Under the pieces are notes generated by a model. The model saw nothing but the letters and a program-made list of their open reading frames with translations, made no database searches and was not told the origin of the DNA. A stretch of 64,000 bases of DNA. It comes from Martinezella rhizogenes (GTDB taxonomy: Bacteria > Pseudomonadota > Alphaproteobacteria > Rhizobiales > Rhizobiaceae). Location of the stretch: positions 248,001 to 312,000 of the forward strand of contig NZ_SGNY01000002.1 of the NCBI RefSeq assembly GCF_007002745.1, written 5' to 3'. How positions within the stretch are numbered: the stretch's first letter is position 1; each line of letters opens with the position of its first letter. This document shows, in pieces, positions 10,179 to 20,339 of the stretch. Both the position numbers and the translations under genes were made by a program.

Positions 10179-10512
10179 AAATTTCTCCGAATGACCCTTG
10201 CCAGCCAGCAAAACCGGCCGATGCGGAAAGGTCTAAAAGATACCGGTTCAAAAACCGGGCTTCGGACGAACACGGCTTTGCGCCGCCATCATGCCTCACC
10301 CTGTTTTTTTATGTCCTATCCCCTCCCCTACGGAAGTTCAAGAACTGTGAGGCTCTCCCTGCAGCACTTTATGCCGCAAGCGGCGCGCATAACAGCTGCA
10401 CCGCGAAGAGTTTGCCATGATGCATCTCTAAATCGATTTAGATCGAAAGCAACATTGGCCAGGGAGCGCAGACGCCCGGAGCACGAAGCCCCGGGCGCCT
10501 GAAGTCTATATA
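10179..10512 (-). other. rplO-secY intergenic region with palindrome
   Basis: No gene is seen in 334 bases. Right after the rplO stop there is a strong hairpin at 10473-10497 (CGCCCGG with CCGGGCG). At 10427-10442 is a perfect 16-base palindrome, TCTAAATCGATTTAGA. Such a long leader inside the spc block suggests separate control of secY-adk, for example an internal promoter or an autoregulatory leader; which, I cannot tell. Confidence 0.45.
10473..10497 (-). terminator. Hairpin after rplO
   Basis: Seven-pair GC-only stem (CGCCCGG and CCGGGCG) 16 bases past the rplO stop, with no T run after it. More likely a processing or stability hairpin than a complete terminator. Confidence 0.45.
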
Positions 10513-10992
10513 TTACTCGGAAGCTTCGGCTGCAACCACGAGAAGCTTGATCGAGCCGCCGGCCTTCTCAATCTTTTCGAGCGCGGGCTTGGAAGCGCCG
10601 GCAACTTCGAAGGCAACCTTGGCCTTCAGCTCGCCGTCGGCGAGGATGCGGACACCGTCCTTGACGCGGCGGATAACGCCGGCTGCCTTGAGAGCAGCAG
10701 CATCGATCGTTGCGGAAGCATCGAGCTTCTTGGCGTCGATGGCGGTCTGGATGCGGCCGAGCGACACAACAGCATATTCGGAACCGAAGATGTTGTTAAA
10801 GCCGCGCTTCGGCAGGCGACGGTAGATTGGCATCTGACCGCCTTCGAAGCCGTTGATGGCGACGCCCGAACGAGCCTTCTGACCCTTCACACCGCGACCA
10901 CCGGTCTTGCCCTTGCCAGAACCGATACCGCGACCTACGCGGATACGATCCTTGGAGGAGCCTTCGTTGTCTCTGATTTCATTGAGTTTCAT
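10513..10992 (-). CDS. rplO: 50S ribosomal protein L15
   Basis: Late-assembling large-subunit protein. The 159-residue product has the glycine- and basic-rich N-terminus [20 protein letters not shown], followed by [20 protein letters not shown], both typical. It lies 16 bases after rpmD and is followed by a GC hairpin and a long leader before secY. Confidence 0.98.
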   Translation of the reverse strand: MKLNEIRDNEGSSKDRIRVGRGIGSGKGKTGGRGVKGQKARSGVAINGFEGGQMPIYRRLPKRGFNNIFGSEYAVVSLGRIQTAIDAKKLDASATIDAAALKAAGVIRRVKDGVRILADGELKAKVAFEVAGASKPALEKIEKAGGSIKLLVVAAEASE

Positions 10993-11008
10993 GATAGGTT
11001 ACTCCGTC

Positions 11009-11215
11009 TCACTTCTCGTCAACGACGCGAACGAGATGCTGGACCGCACGGATCATGCCACGAACCGCCGGAGTATCTTCCAGGGTGCGCTGACGATGCA
11101 TCTTGTTGAGACCCAGACCGACCAGCGTCTGACGCTGGATTGCCGGGCGGCGAATAGGGCTGCCGATCTGTTCGACCGTAACAGTCTTCTTGGCTTCAGT
11201 AGTTTTCTTGGCCAT
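11009..11215 (-). CDS. rpmD: 50S ribosomal protein L30
   Basis: Small large-subunit protein, 68 residues, with the family signature [19 protein letters not shown] and [20 protein letters not shown]. It lies 11 bases after rpsE and 16 before rplO, within the spc block. Confidence 0.97.
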   Translation of the reverse strand: MAKKTTEAKKTVTVEQIGSPIRRPAIQRQTLVGLGLNKMHRQRTLEDTPAVRGMIRAVQHLVRVVDEK

Positions 11216-11226
11216 GATCCAGCTCC

Positions 11227-11796
11227 TTATTCTTCAGAAGCGTTGCCGGACGCGGCGCGGCGAGCCTGAAGGGTCGCAAACTTAAGACCGCGCTGTGCAG
11301 CGATGTCCTTCGGATGAACCTGATGCTTCAGAGCGTCGAACGTTGCGCGAACCATGTTGTAAGGGTTCGACGAACCGGTCGACTTCGCAACGACGTCATG
11401 AACGCCCAGCGTTTCGAAAACAGCGCGCATCGGACCACCGGCGATGATACCGGTACCGGCCTTGGCCGAACGCAGCAGAACCTTGCCTGCGCCATGACGG
11501 CCATTGACGTCGTGATGCAGCGTGCGACCATCGCGCAGCGGAACGAAGATCAGATCGCGCTTTGCGCTTTCAGTTGCCTTGCGGATCGCTTCCGGAACTT
11601 CACGAGCCTTGCCGTGGCCGAAGCCGACGCGGCCCTTCTGGTCGCCGACGACGACGAGAGCGGCGAAGCCGAAGCGACGGCCACCCTTAACAACCTTTGC
11701 AACGCGGTTGATCGCGACCAGCTTGTCGACGAATTCGCTATCGCGCTCTTCGCGGTTCTGGCGATCTTCGCGAGAACCTCTTTTATCCTGTGCCAT
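11227..11796 (-). CDS. rpsE: 30S ribosomal protein S5
   Basis: Small-subunit protein at the messenger entry site; affects decoding accuracy and spectinomycin response. The 189-residue product shows the double-stranded RNA-binding block [20 protein letters not shown] followed by [19 protein letters not shown], and [19 protein letters not shown]-like C-terminal domain. The N-terminus ([20 protein letters not shown]) is a charged extension common in rhizobia. It is separated from rplR by 119 bases containing a perfect hairpin. Confidence 0.98.
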   Translation of the reverse strand: MAQDKRGSREDRQNREERDSEFVDKLVAINRVAKVVKGGRRFGFAALVVVGDQKGRVGFGHGKAREVPEAIRKATESAKRDLIFVPLRDGRTLHHDVNGRHGAGKVLLRSAKAGTGIIAGGPMRAVFETLGVHDVVAKSTGSSNPYNMVRATFDALKHQVHPKDIAAQRGLKFATLQARRAASGNASEE

Positions 11797-11882
11797 TGTC
11801 CTTGTCCTTTTTCTTTTACGGGTGGAACGGCAAACGAAAAGACCAGCGGCCTCGATGAAGAGATCCGCATGGCCCGGTGAAA

Positions 11883-11910
11883 TTCCGCCCGGATCGTTGC
11901 CCGGGCGGAA
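11883..11910 (-). terminator. Hairpin between rplR and rpsE
   Basis: TTCCGCCCGG and CCGGGCGGAA form a perfect ten-pair stem with an eight-base loop, six bases past the rplR stop, followed by only TTTC. The gene order demands read-through, so it is probably a processing or attenuation element. Confidence 0.5.
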
Positions 11911-11915
11911 AAATA

Positions 11916-12278
11916 TCAGAAGTTCAGACCGCCTTCGCGGGCAGCATCTGCCAGGGCCTTGACGCGGCCGTGATAGATGAACGCGCCTCGGTCGAATACG
12001 ACATCCTTGACGCCAGCCTTGACGCCGCGCTCGGCAACCAGCTTGCCCACGACAGATGCCGCAGCAACGTCGGCGCCGGTCTTGAGCGAGCCGCGCAGAT
12101 CAGCTTCGAGCGTGGAGGCAGACGCAAGCGTCTTGCCAGCAACATCATCGATGATCTGGGCGTAGATGTTCTTCGACGAGCGATGAACCGACAGGCGCGG
12201 GCGGCCGTTGGCAACCGCCTTGATCTGGCGGCGCACACGGCTCGCGCGACGTGCAAGTGCTTCTTTCCTGCTAGCCAT
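11916..12278 (-). CDS. rplR: 50S ribosomal protein L18
   Basis: Binds 5S rRNA in the central protuberance. The 120-residue product has [40 protein letters not shown] and the C-terminal [20 protein letters not shown] signature. It follows rplF by 12 bases. Confidence 0.98.
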   Translation of the reverse strand: MASRKEALARRASRVRRQIKAVANGRPRLSVHRSSKNIYAQIIDDVAGKTLASASTLEADLRGSLKTGADVAAASVVGKLVAERGVKAGVKDVVFDRGAFIYHGRVKALADAAREGGLNF

Positions 12279-12290
12279 TTCGCGTGATCC

Positions 12291-12824
12291 TTACTTCTTC
12301 TTGCCTTCTTTGCGGACGATACGCTCTTCAGCGTACTTCACGCCCTTGCCCTTATAGGGCTCGGGACCACGGTATTCGCGGATTTCCGCGGCTACCTGAC
12401 CGACCTGCTGCTTGTTGATACCGGAAACGATGATTTCCGTCGGCTTCGGCACGGCAATGGTGATGCCGACCGGCGGCTCATAAACCACGTCGTGGGAGAA
12501 ACCGAGCGCCAGTTGCAGGTTCTTGCCCTGCAGGGCGGCACGATAACCAACGCCGTTGATTTCGAGCTTGCGTTCGTAACCGTCCTTAACACCCTTGAAG
12601 ATGTTCTCGATCATCGTGCGGGACATGCCCCACTTCGAGCGAGCTTCCTTGGTGCCATTGGCCGGCGTTACGGAAACGCCGTTATCTTCGAGTTTCAGCT
12701 GAATATCGTCGTTTGCGACGAAAAACAGTTCACCCTTCGGGCCCTTCGCAGTGACCTTCTGGCCGTCAACATTGGCCGTCACACCTGCGGGAACCGGAAC
12801 GGGCTTTTTACCGATACGAGACAT
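12291..12824 (-). CDS. rplF: 50S ribosomal protein L6
   Basis: Two-domain protein near the factor-binding site. The 177-residue product opens with [20 protein letters not shown] and carries the C-terminal signature [14 protein letters not shown]. Normal length; 42 bases after rpsH and 12 before rplR. Confidence 0.98.
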   Translation of the reverse strand: MSRIGKKPVPVPAGVTANVDGQKVTAKGPKGELFFVANDDIQLKLEDNGVSVTPANGTKEARSKWGMSRTMIENIFKGVKDGYERKLEINGVGYRAALQGKNLQLALGFSHDVVYEPPVGITIAVPKPTEIIVSGINKQQVGQVAAEIREYRGPEPYKGKGVKYAEERIVRKEGKKK

Positions 12825-12866
12825 TGTTCAATCCTGTCTGTTCGTTATGGAGATCCGTGCTCGATC

Positions 12867-13265
12867 TTAGAAGACCGAGCAAAGAACCTCGCCACCAACG
12901 TTCTGTTCGCGAGCCTGGTGATCGGCCATCACACCCTTCGGAGTCGAAAGGATGGTGATGCCGAGGCCGTTCGCGACCTGCGGAATGGACTTTACCGAGA
13001 CATAAACCCGGCGGCCCGGCTTGGAAACGCGGCCGATCTCACGGATCACGGACGCGCCTTCGTAGTACTTCAGTTCGATGGTGAATTCGGACTTGCCGTT
13101 TTCGAAATCGACCTTGGAATAACCGCGAATGTAGCCTTCAGCCTGCAGCACGTCGAGAACGCGTGCGCGGAGGCTGGAAGCAGGCGTGCTGACCGCAGAC
13201 TTGCGGCGAGCGGCACCATTGCGGATGCGGGTGAGCATATCACCCAAAGGATCAGTCATGGTCAT
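12867..13265 (-). CDS. rpsH: 30S ribosomal protein S8
   Basis: Primary binder of 16S rRNA and, in enterobacteria, translational repressor of the spc operon. The 132-residue product has [15 protein letters not shown] near its start and the C-terminal [20 protein letters not shown] signature. A second in-frame ATG two codons on (13259) is an alternative start. Spaced 12 bases from rpsN. Confidence 0.98.
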   Translation of the reverse strand: MTMTDPLGDMLTRIRNGAARRKSAVSTPASSLRARVLDVLQAEGYIRGYSKVDFENGKSEFTIELKYYEGASVIREIGRVSKPGRRVYVSVKSIPQVANGLGITILSTPKGVMADHQAREQNVGGEVLCSVF

Positions 13266-13277
13266 GTGCCCGTCTCC

Positions 13278-13583
13278 TTACCAGCTCGACTTGACAATGC
13301 CCGGCACCTTGCCGGAATTGCCCAGCTCACGAAGCGCGATACGCGACATCTTGAGCTTGCGATAGAACGCGCGCGGACGGCCCGTTACTTCGCAGCGGTT
13401 GCGGATACGCGTCTTCGAGCCGTCACGCGGCAGCGAAGCGAGCTTCAGAGTGGCCTTGAACCGGTCTTCGATCGGAAGGGACTGGTTCATTACGATCGCC
13501 TTGAGTGCAGCACGCTTGGTAGCCTGCTGGGCGACCGACTTGCGGCGGCGCTTGTTCTTTTCAACTGCGCTTGTTTTCGCCAT
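13278..13583 (-). CDS. rpsN: 30S ribosomal protein S14, zinc-free type
   Basis: Head protein of the small subunit. At 101 residues it is the long form, with no CxxC zinc pairs; the signature [20 protein letters not shown] and [19 protein letters not shown] end are present. It lies 33 bases after rplE and 12 before rpsH. Confidence 0.98.
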   Translation of the reverse strand: MAKTSAVEKNKRRRKSVAQQATKRAALKAIVMNQSLPIEDRFKATLKLASLPRDGSKTRIRNRCEVTGRPRAFYRKLKMSRIALRELGNSGKVPGIVKSSW

Positions 13584-13616
13584 ATCGGAGTTCCTTTTCT
13601 ACGCTCGTCGTTACGG

Positions 13617-14171
13617 TTAGTGACGGAACGGGAAGTTGAACTCTGTAAGCAGAGCCCGAGCTTCGTCGTCCGACGTCGCCGTCGTGCAAACGATGATGTC
13701 CATGCCCCACATCTGATCAACCTTATCGTAGTTGATCTCAGGGAACACAATGTGTTCCTTGATGCCCATGGCGAAGTTGCCACGGCCGTCAAAGCTCTTG
13801 GGGTTCAGACCCCGGAAGTCGCGAACGCGCGGCAGCGCGATGTTGATCAGACGATCAAGGAATTCATACATGCGTGCGCCACGAAGGGTAACCTTCGCAC
13901 CGATCGGCATGCCTTCGCGAAGCTTGAAACCAGCGATCGAGTTACGAGCGCGGGTAACGACCGGCTTCTGGCCGGCAATCGCAGCCAGGTCACCGGCAGC
14001 AATGGTGGGCTTCTTGGAATCAGCAGTCGCTTCGCCAACACCCATGTTGATCACGATCTTTTCGATCTTCGGGATCATCATCACGTTGGCGTAGGAGAAC
14101 TTCTCCTGCATGGCGCCGCGGATACGCGACACATATTCCGTCTTGAGACGCGGCTCGTACTTGTCAGCCAT
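13617..14171 (-). CDS. rplE: 50S ribosomal protein L5
   Basis: 5S rRNA-binding protein forming bridge B1b with S13. The 184-residue product contains [35 protein letters not shown] and the conserved [20 protein letters not shown]. Its start overlaps the rplX end by eight bases, implying coupled translation. Confidence 0.98.
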   Translation of the reverse strand: MADKYEPRLKTEYVSRIRGAMQEKFSYANVMMIPKIEKIVINMGVGEATADSKKPTIAAGDLAAIAGQKPVVTRARNSIAGFKLREGMPIGAKVTLRGARMYEFLDRLINIALPRVRDFRGLNPKSFDGRGNFAMGIKEHIVFPEINYDKVDQMWGMDIIVCTTATSDDEARALLTEFNFPFRH

Positions 14172-14472
14172 CGATCACTTCTCCCGAACGCTTGGCCACG
14201 CGGACCTTCTTGCCTTCTACAACAGAAAAGCCAACGCGGGTCGGCTTGCCATCCTTATCGGCGATGGCAATGTTGGAGATGTGCAAGGATGCTTCCTTGT
14301 TGATGATGCCGGCTTCCTGGCCCTGGGTCTGGCGCTGGTGACGCTTCACCATGTTTACGCCACGCACAACAGCCCGGTCTTCCTTCGGCAAAACCTGGAT
14401 TACTTCGCCGGTACGGCCCTTGTCCTTACCGGTCAATACGACAACCTTGTCGCCTTTACGAATTTTCTGCAT
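14164..14472 (-). CDS. rplX: 50S ribosomal protein L24
   Basis: Assembly initiator of the large subunit. The 102-residue product carries the KOW motif [20 protein letters not shown] and the [19 protein letters not shown] end. It begins 12 bases after rplN and overlaps the rplE start. Confidence 0.98.
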   Translation of the reverse strand: MQKIRKGDKVVVLTGKDKGRTGEVIQVLPKEDRAVVRGVNMVKRHQRQTQGQEAGIINKEASLHISNIAIADKDGKPTRVGFSVVEGKKVRVAKRSGEVIDG

Positions 14473-14484
14473 CGCGATTGCTCC

Positions 14485-14853
14485 TTACAGTACTTCCGGA
14501 GCCAGCGAGATGATCTTCATATGGTTCTTGGCGCGAAGTTCGCGCGGAACCGGTCCGAAGATACGGGTGCCGATGGGCTCTTTCTTGTTGTCGATAAGAA
14601 CGGCTGCGTTGTTATCGAAACGGATGACGCTGCCGTCAGCGCGACGGATGTCCTTGGCGGTGCGCACGACAACCGCCTTCATCACATCGCCCTTCTTGAC
14701 GCGGCCGCGCGGAATAGCTTCCTTGATGGAAACGACAATAATGTCGCCAACAGAAGCATATTTGCGCTTCGAGCCGCCCAGCACCTTGATGCACATGACA
14801 CGACGTGCGCCGGAATTATCCGCCACGTCGAGGTTTGTTTGCATCTGAATCAT
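14485..14853 (-). CDS. rplN: 50S ribosomal protein L14
   Basis: Large-subunit protein at the subunit interface. The 122-residue product starts [20 protein letters not shown] and ends [19 protein letters not shown], both diagnostic. It is the first gene of the spc block; the 234 bases upstream hold the terminator-like hairpin that closes the S10 block and presumably a new promoter. Confidence 0.98.
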   Translation of the reverse strand: MIQMQTNLDVADNSGARRVMCIKVLGGSKRKYASVGDIIVVSIKEAIPRGRVKKGDVMKAVVVRTAKDIRRADGSVIRFDNNAAVLIDNKKEPIGTRIFGPVPRELRAKNHMKIISLAPEVL

Positions 14854-14997
14854 GTCAGGTCGCCTTCTTGTTGTTACCGGAACGGTTGGGCAAACTCTCC
14901 CGAGTGAGCCCCCTGCTCCAGCTTATGAATATCTCTTTTTTTGCGCGGAAATGTCGTGACAGGGTGGTTTCCCGAAGGACCTTCCGTGCGCATCAAA

Positions 14998-15024
14998 GCA
15001 AAAGACGCTCGATTCACGAGCGTC
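14998..15024 (-). terminator. Terminator at the S10/spc boundary
   Basis: On the minus strand GACGCTCG, loop TGAAT, CGAGCGTC and then TTTTGCTTT lie about 64 bases after the rpsQ stop. Eight perfect pairs and a T-rich tail suit an intrinsic terminator. It falls exactly where the S10 operon ends and spc begins in Escherichia coli. Confidence 0.65.
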
Positions 15025-15087
15025 CTTGCGCTGCTTCATACAGGAATTCGCGCCAAGTACAAGATGCCTGGCGCGATTCTGATGAAA

Positions 15088-15324
15088 TTAAGCCTGGGCG
15101 GCGACAACCGTCCAGCGCTTGTCCTTGGAGATCGGTGCGCATTCCTCGATGGAAACGACATCGCCGACCTTGTATTGATTGTTTTCGTCGTGTGCCTTGT
15201 ACTTCTTCGAACGACGAACGGTCTTTTGCATGAGCGGGTGAGCGAATCGACGCTCAACCCGGACCACGACAGTCTTCTCGTTCTTGTCGGACACTACGAC
15301 GCCCTGCAGAATGCGTTTCGGCAT
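15088..15324 (-). CDS. rpsQ: 30S ribosomal protein S17
   Basis: Primary 16S rRNA-binding protein. The 78-residue product shows [40 protein letters not shown] and the [18 protein letters not shown] signature. Last gene of the S10 block, 11 bases after rpmC, with a terminator-like hairpin behind it. Confidence 0.98.
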   Translation of the reverse strand: MPKRILQGVVVSDKNEKTVVVRVERRFAHPLMQKTVRRSKKYKAHDENNQYKVGDVVSIEECAPISKDKRWTVVAAQA

Positions 15325-15335
15325 ATTATTTTTCC

Positions 15336-15536
15336 TTAGGCCTTGGCTTCTGCCGCCTTCTGGCGGGCAATGGTTTTAACGCGGGCGATGTCCTTGCGGA
15401 CTTCGTTGATGCGCGAGGACTTCTCCAGCTGGCCGGTCGCCTTCTGGAAGCGCAGGTTGAACTGCTCCTTCTTCAGATCGGCGAGCTTGTCCTTGAGCTG
15501 GTCGGCGCTGAGGCCGCGAACTTCATCGGCTTTCAT
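15336..15536 (-). CDS. rpmC: 50S ribosomal protein L29
   Basis: Small helical protein at the peptide exit. The 66-residue product has the family core [20 protein letters not shown] followed by [20 protein letters not shown]. Twelve bases after rplP and eleven before rpsQ. Confidence 0.98.
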   Translation of the reverse strand: MKADEVRGLSADQLKDKLADLKKEQFNLRFQKATGQLEKSSRINEVRKDIARVKTIARQKAAEAKA

Positions 15537-15548
15537 GTGCCTTGCTCC

Positions 15549-15962
15549 TTACTCTGCGATGCGCTGTACGAAGCGCGTCTTGACCGAGAGCTTGGCAGCG
15601 CCGAGACGAAGCGCCTCACGGGCGATCTCCTCGGTAACACCGTCGATCTCGAACATCATACGACCGGGCTTGACCTTGCATGCCCAGTATTCGACCGAAC
15701 CCTTGCCCTTACCCATACGAACTTCGGTCGGCTTTGCCGTTACCGGAACGTCAGGGAATACGCGGATCCACACACGACCTGCGCGCTTCATGTAACGCGT
15801 GATCGCGCGGCGGGCCGCTTCGATCTCGCGTGCATTCACGCGGTTCGGTTCCTGCGACTTCAAGCCGAATTCACCGAATGCCAGGTCAAAGCCGCCCTTG
15901 GCGACGCCCTTGATGCGTCCCTTGAACTGCTTACGGTACTTAGTACGCTTTGGCTGCAACAT
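15549..15962 (-). CDS. rplP: 50S ribosomal protein L16
   Basis: Large-subunit protein near the A-site tRNA elbow. The 137-residue product starts [19 protein letters not shown] and has the signature [20 protein letters not shown]. It lies 38 bases after rpsC, in the usual C-P-mC order. Confidence 0.98.
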   Translation of the reverse strand: MLQPKRTKYRKQFKGRIKGVAKGGFDLAFGEFGLKSQEPNRVNAREIEAARRAITRYMKRAGRVWIRVFPDVPVTAKPTEVRMGKGKGSVEYWACKVKPGRMMFEIDGVTEEIAREALRLGAAKLSVKTRFVQRIAE

Positions 15963-16000
15963 TTTCTTACTTCTCCGAGCTTATCTTTCGCCAGCGTCAA

Positions 16001-16732
16001 TCAAGCGTTTTCGCGACGACGATCGGGACGATCGCCACGCTCACGGCTTGCAGGGCCCTGCGCATCGCCTTCGAGACCGCGACGCTCAGAAGCCATCGGA
16101 TCGTGCTCAAGGATTTCGCCCTTGAAGATCCAGACCTTGATGCCGCAAATGCCGAATGCGGTTTCAGCTTCAGCTGTACCGTAGTCGATGTCCGCACGCA
16201 GCGTGTGCAACGGAACGCGACCTTCGCGGTACCATTCGGTACGAGCGATTTCAGCACCGCCGAGACGGCCGCCGCAGGTGATCTTGATGCCTTCGGCGCC
16301 AAGACGCATTGCAGACTGAACCGAGCGCTTCATTGCACGGCGGAAAGCCACGCGACGCTCGAGCTGCTGGGCGATCGACTGGGCAACCAGAGTTGCGTCG
16401 ATTTCCGGCTTGCGCACTTCAACGATGTTGAGGTGCGTTTCGGAGTTGGTCATCTCGGAAAGCTTCTTGCGAAGCTTCTCGATGTCCGCGCCCTTCTTGC
16501 CGATGATGAGACCCGGACGCGCCGAGTGGATCGTAACGCGGCACTTCTTGTGCGGACGCTCGATGACCACCTTGGCGATACCGGCCTGCTTGAGTTCCTT
16601 GATCAGGTATGCCCGGATCTTCAGGTCTTCATGCAGCAGCTTGCCGTATTCCGCGGTGTCAGCGTACCAGCGGCTATCCCAGGTACGGTTGATGCCGAGG
16701 CGGAAGCCGATTGGATTGATTTTCTGACCCAT
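16001..16732 (-). CDS. rpsC: 30S ribosomal protein S3
   Basis: Messenger-entry protein with KH and C-terminal domains. The 243-residue product starts [20 protein letters not shown], has the KH motif [20 protein letters not shown], and [11 protein letters not shown] near the end. A charged tail ([20 protein letters not shown] and on) extends past the core, typical of rhizobia. Its ATG overlaps the rplV stop by one base (TAATG). Confidence 0.98.
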   Translation of the reverse strand: MGQKINPIGFRLGINRTWDSRWYADTAEYGKLLHEDLKIRAYLIKELKQAGIAKVVIERPHKKCRVTIHSARPGLIIGKKGADIEKLRKKLSEMTNSETHLNIVEVRKPEIDATLVAQSIAQQLERRVAFRRAMKRSVQSAMRLGAEGIKITCGGRLGGAEIARTEWYREGRVPLHTLRADIDYGTAEAETAFGICGIKVWIFKGEILEHDPMASERRGLEGDAQGPASRERGDRPDRRRENA

Positions 16733-17121
16733 TATGCGGCCTCCCCTTTTTCCTCAACTTCACGAACAACGATCGTGAGGTGAGCGAACGGCTTTTCAAT
16801 GCGGGACGCACGACCACGGCCACGAGCGTGGAAACGCTTCATGGTGATGGACTTGCCAACATAGGCCTCGGCGACGACGAGAGCGTCGACGTCGAGGTCA
16901 TGGTTGTTTTCCGCATTGGCAATTGCAGATTCCAGCGTCTTCTTGACGGTGCCTGCAATGCGCTTGCGGGAGAATTCGAGCTCGGCGAGAGCGCGATCAA
17001 CCTTCTTGCCACGGATAAGAGCGGCAACCAGGTTCAGTTTCTGGGGGCTGACGCGGAGCGTACGGGCAATGGCCTGAGCCTCATTGTCCTTCAGCCGGCG
17101 TTCGGTCTTAGCCTTCGCCAT
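16732..17121 (-). CDS. rplV: 50S ribosomal protein L22
   Basis: Lines the peptide exit tunnel. The 129-residue product has [20 protein letters not shown] and the C-terminal signature [20 protein letters not shown]. Two bases after rpsS; one-base overlap with rpsC. Confidence 0.98.
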   Translation of the reverse strand: MAKAKTERRLKDNEAQAIARTLRVSPQKLNLVAALIRGKKVDRALAELEFSRKRIAGTVKKTLESAIANAENNHDLDVDALVVAEAYVGKSITMKRFHARGRGRASRIEKPFAHLTIVVREVEEKGEAA

Positions 17122-17123
17122 GA

Positions 17124-17402
17124 TTACTTCCTCTTTGCCTTCTTGTCCGCGCCGTGACCGTAATAGGTACGGGTCGGAGAGAATTCACCGAACTTGTGTC
17201 CGACCATGTCTTCGTTGACCGAGACGGGCACATGCTTGCTGCCGTTATAAACGCCGAAGGTCAGACCAACGAACTGCGGCAGGATCGTGGAGCGACGGCT
17301 CCAGATCTTGATTACTTCGTTACGTCCGCTCTCGCGCACCTTCTCAGCCTTGGTGAGAAGATAGCCGTCAACAAACGGACCTTTCCATACTGAACGAGCC
17401 AT
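17124..17402 (-). CDS. rpsS: 30S ribosomal protein S19
   Basis: Head protein that contacts S13. The 92-residue product begins [20 protein letters not shown] and has the signature [20 protein letters not shown] then [20 protein letters not shown]. Fifteen bases after rplB, two before rplV. Confidence 0.98.
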   Translation of the reverse strand: MARSVWKGPFVDGYLLTKAEKVRESGRNEVIKIWSRRSTILPQFVGLTFGVYNGSKHVPVSVNEDMVGHKFGEFSPTRTYYGHGADKKAKRK

Positions 17403-17417
17403 TAGTGACTACCTCTC

Positions 17418-18254
17418 TTACTTCTTACGCTGATGGCGCGAGCGCATGATGAACTTGTCGGTCGACTTGTTCGAACGGGTGCGCTTGCCCTTCGTGGGCT
17501 TGCCCCACGGAGTAACCGGGTGACGACCACCCGACGTGCGACCTTCACCACCACCGTGCGGGTGGTCGACCGGGTTCATGACGACGCCGCGAACGTGCGG
17601 ACGCTTGCCACGCCAACGCGAACGACCAGCCTTGCCGTCGTTGATGTTGCCGTGATCCGAGTTCGAAACAGCGCCGATCGATGCGAGGCAGGAGCCGTGC
17701 ACCAGACGCTGTTCGCCCGAGTTGAGACGCAGGATGGCCATACCGGCATCGCGGCCGACGAGCTGGACATACGTACCGGCGGAGCGGGCGATCTGACCGC
17801 CTTTACCCGGCTTCATCTCGACGTTGTGGATGATCGAACCGACCGGAATGTACTGAAGCGGCATGGTGTTGCCGGGCTTCACGTCCACTGCCTTGTCGGA
17901 GGCGATCACCTTGTCACCAGCAGCGAGACGCTGTGGCGCGAGAATGTAAGCCTGTTCGCCGTCGGTATACGTAACCAGCGCGATGAACGCGGTGCGGTTG
18001 GGGTCGTATTCCAAACGTTCAACGGTGCCTTCAACGTCGAACTTGCGACGCTTGAAATCCACCAGACGGTAGGTCCGCTTGTGACCGCCACCCTGGAACC
18101 GGACGGTGATCCGGCCCTGGTTGTTGCGGCCACCCTTGGAGCTGAGGCCCTGGGTCAGAGCCTTTACCGGCTTGCCCTTGTAGAGCGAAGCGCGGTCCAC
18201 GATAACCAGCTGGCGCTGGCTTGGCGTGGTCGGATTGAAACTTTTCAATGCCAT
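17418..18254 (-). CDS. rplB: 50S ribosomal protein L2
   Basis: Highly conserved protein near the peptidyl transferase centre. The 278-residue length is normal. The essential His motif is in the block [20 protein letters not shown] and the start has [20 protein letters not shown]. Follows rplW by 43 bases and precedes rpsS by 15. Confidence 0.99.
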   Translation of the reverse strand: MALKSFNPTTPSQRQLVIVDRASLYKGKPVKALTQGLSSKGGRNNQGRITVRFQGGGHKRTYRLVDFKRRKFDVEGTVERLEYDPNRTAFIALVTYTDGEQAYILAPQRLAAGDKVIASDKAVDVKPGNTMPLQYIPVGSIIHNVEMKPGKGGQIARSAGTYVQLVGRDAGMAILRLNSGEQRLVHGSCLASIGAVSNSDHGNINDGKAGRSRWRGKRPHVRGVVMNPVDHPHGGGEGRTSGGRHPVTPWGKPTKGKRTRSNKSTDKFIMRSRHQRKK

Positions 18255-18297
18255 TTTATTGTTCCCTTTTGGGTCTTTGCCCGCTTGGGCCTAACCT

Positions 18298-18591
18298 TTA
18301 GAGTCCGGTGGACACGTCGATGGATTGACCTTCGGCGAGCGTAACGACGGCTTTCTTGACGTCTTTCAGCTTACCGGCGAACCCACGGAAACGACGGGTC
18401 TTACCCTTGCGGATAAGCGTGTTCACAGCCGTGACTTTGACGCCGAAGAGAGCTTCCACGGCAGCCTTGATTTCAGGCTTGGAAGCGCTTTTGGCGACGT
18501 TGAATACGACCTGGTTCTGTTCGGATACCAGCGTCGACTTTTCCGTGATCGAAGGAGATACGATCACATCGTAGTGGCGAAGATCCGTCAT
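18298..18591 (-). CDS. rplW: 50S ribosomal protein L23
   Basis: Exit-site protein that docks trigger factor and SRP. The 97-residue product has [20 protein letters not shown] and the signature [20 protein letters not shown]. Its ATG overlaps the rplD stop by four bases, so translation is probably coupled. Confidence 0.98.
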   Translation of the reverse strand: MTDLRHYDVIVSPSITEKSTLVSEQNQVVFNVAKSASKPEIKAAVEALFGVKVTAVNTLIRKGKTRRFRGFAGKLKDVKKAVVTLAEGQSIDVSTGL

Positions 18592-19208
18592 TTGAACCGC
18601 TCCTCCAGAGCCTCTACAGCAGCCTTGGAAAGCACCAGCTTGCCACGGCGCAGGATGTCGTAAACATTGATGCCCTGTACCGGCAGAACGTCCACATTCG
18701 GGATGTTCTGGGCTGCGAGCTTGAAGTTGCCATCAAGTTCAGCGCCACCGATAACGAGAGCGTTGGTCAGGCCAAGCGAAGCGAAGCTGCCCAGCAGAGC
18801 CTTGGTCTTTGCTTCAGATGCTACGAGCTGATCAACGATGATCAGTTCTTCAGCCTTCAGCTTTGCAGACAGGGCGTGACGCAGAGCAAGCGCACGAACC
18901 TTCTTGGGAAGATCATGGGCGTGGCTGCGAACGACCGGGCCATGGGCCTTGCCGCCGCCGCGGAACTGCGGTGCGCGAGCCGAATGGTGACGAGCGCGGC
19001 CCGTACCCTTCTGCTTGTACATCTTGGCACCGGTGCGGGAAACTTCCGACCGGTTCTTGGTCTTGTGGGTTCCCTGCTGCTTCTTTGCAAGCTGCCAGCG
19101 AACCATGCGGGCCAGAATGTCCTGGCGGGGGTCGAGGCCGAAGATCTCATCCGACAGAGAAACCTTGCCGGCGTCTTTTCCCTCGAGGGTCTTGACGTTC
19201 AATTCCAT
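18588..19208 (-). CDS. rplD: 50S ribosomal protein L4
   Basis: Tunnel protein; in Escherichia coli it also represses the S10 operon, which I cannot judge here. The 206-residue product has the tunnel loop [20 protein letters not shown] then [20 protein letters not shown] with [10 protein letters not shown]. Twelve bases after rplC; four-base overlap with rplW. Confidence 0.98.
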   Translation of the reverse strand: MELNVKTLEGKDAGKVSLSDEIFGLDPRQDILARMVRWQLAKKQQGTHKTKNRSEVSRTGAKMYKQKGTGRARHHSARAPQFRGGGKAHGPVVRSHAHDLPKKVRALALRHALSAKLKAEELIIVDQLVASEAKTKALLGSFASLGLTNALVIGGAELDGNFKLAAQNIPNVDVLPVQGINVYDILRRGKLVLSKAAVEALEERFK

Positions 19209-19220
19209 GATAAGGCTCCC

Positions 19221-19862
19221 TTACTTCGCAGCCGACTTGACGGCGTCGCGGACGATGATCCAGGAACCCTTGGAACCGGGAACTGCACCCTTCACGAGGA
19301 TGAGGCCACGGTCTTCATCAGTCGAAACGACTTCAAGGTTCTGGGTCGTAACGCGCGTCTGGCCCATATGACCAGCCATGCGCTTGCCCTTCCAGACGCG
19401 GCCCGGATCCTGGTTGTTACCGGTCGAACCGTGTGCACGGTGCGATACGGAGTTACCGTGCGAAGCGCGGCCACCACCGAAGTTGTGACGCTTCATAGCA
19501 CCGGCAAAACCTTTACCGATCGTGGTTCCAGTGACGTCCACCAGCTGGCCGTTCTGAAAATGAGTTGCGGTCAGTGTTGCACCGATGTCGATCAGGTTCT
19601 CGGGGGAAACCCGGAACTCGACGAGCTTGGCTTTCGGTTCGACATTGGCAGCGGCAAAATGACCGCGAAGCGCCTTCGTCGTGTTCTTGACCTTGGACTG
19701 GCCGGCACCGAGCTGAACTGCGGTATAGCCATTCTTGTCTTCCGTGCGCTGGGCAACGACTTGTACGTTATCCAGTCGCAATACTGTTACGGGGATATGT
19801 TCACCTGCGTCGTTATAGACGCGTGTCATACCCACTTTCTGTGCAATCACACCTGAACGCAT
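19221..19862 (-). CDS. rplC: 50S ribosomal protein L3
   Basis: Large-subunit assembly initiator whose tip reaches the peptidyl transferase centre. The 213-residue product begins [18 protein letters not shown] and contains the signature [20 protein letters not shown] then [20 protein letters not shown]. The start at 19862 has AAGAGGA upstream; 25 extra in-frame upstream residues do not resemble L3. The 168-base gap before it (to rpsJ) shows no clear element. Confidence 0.97.
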   Translation of the reverse strand: MRSGVIAQKVGMTRVYNDAGEHIPVTVLRLDNVQVVAQRTEDKNGYTAVQLGAGQSKVKNTTKALRGHFAAANVEPKAKLVEFRVSPENLIDIGATLTATHFQNGQLVDVTGTTIGKGFAGAMKRHNFGGGRASHGNSVSHRAHGSTGNNQDPGRVWKGKRMAGHMGQTRVTTQNLEVVSTDEDRGLILVKGAVPGSKGSWIIVRDAVKSAAK

Positions 19863-20030
19863 TGGTTCATCCTCTTGCGAGCCTTGAAGGGAAAACCCTC
19901 TCTGGCCTTTGTTAAGGAGTGCCCTTCGACATCTCACGATGTTTCCGGTCTCCGGTTTGGAAGTCGTTGGATTGCTCCACGTACCTTCCTTGTTATTTCA
20001 GCCCTCACCTTGGATGGATCGGGCCGGGTC

Positions 20031-20339
20031 TTAGAGCTTGATTTCCACGTCAACGCCAGCAGCGAGGTCGAGCTTCATAAGAGCATCGACAGTCTGCGGG
20101 GTGGGGTCAACGATATCGAGAAGACGCTTGTGCGTCCGCATTTCGAACTGTTCACGGCTTTTCTTGTCAACGTGAGGAGAGCGGTTGACGGTAAACTTTT
20201 CGATGCGGGTAGGAAGTGGAACCGGGCCGCGAACGCTGGCGCCGGTGCGCTTTGCGGTCGACACGATTTCACGGGTAGAGGCATCGAGGATCCGGTGATC
20301 GAACGCCTTGAGGCGGATACGGATATTCTGGCCGGTCAT
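20031..20339 (-). CDS. rpsJ: 30S ribosomal protein S10
   Basis: First gene of the S10 block; also forms NusE in transcription antitermination complexes. The 102-residue product starts [20 protein letters not shown] and has the signature [20 protein letters not shown]. The gap behind it holds the tuf terminator and presumably the S10 promoter. Confidence 0.98.
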   Translation of the reverse strand: MTGQNIRIRLKAFDHRILDASTREIVSTAKRTGASVRGPVPLPTRIEKFTVNRSPHVDKKSREQFEMRTHKRLLDIVDPTPQTVDALMKLDLAAGVDVEIKL

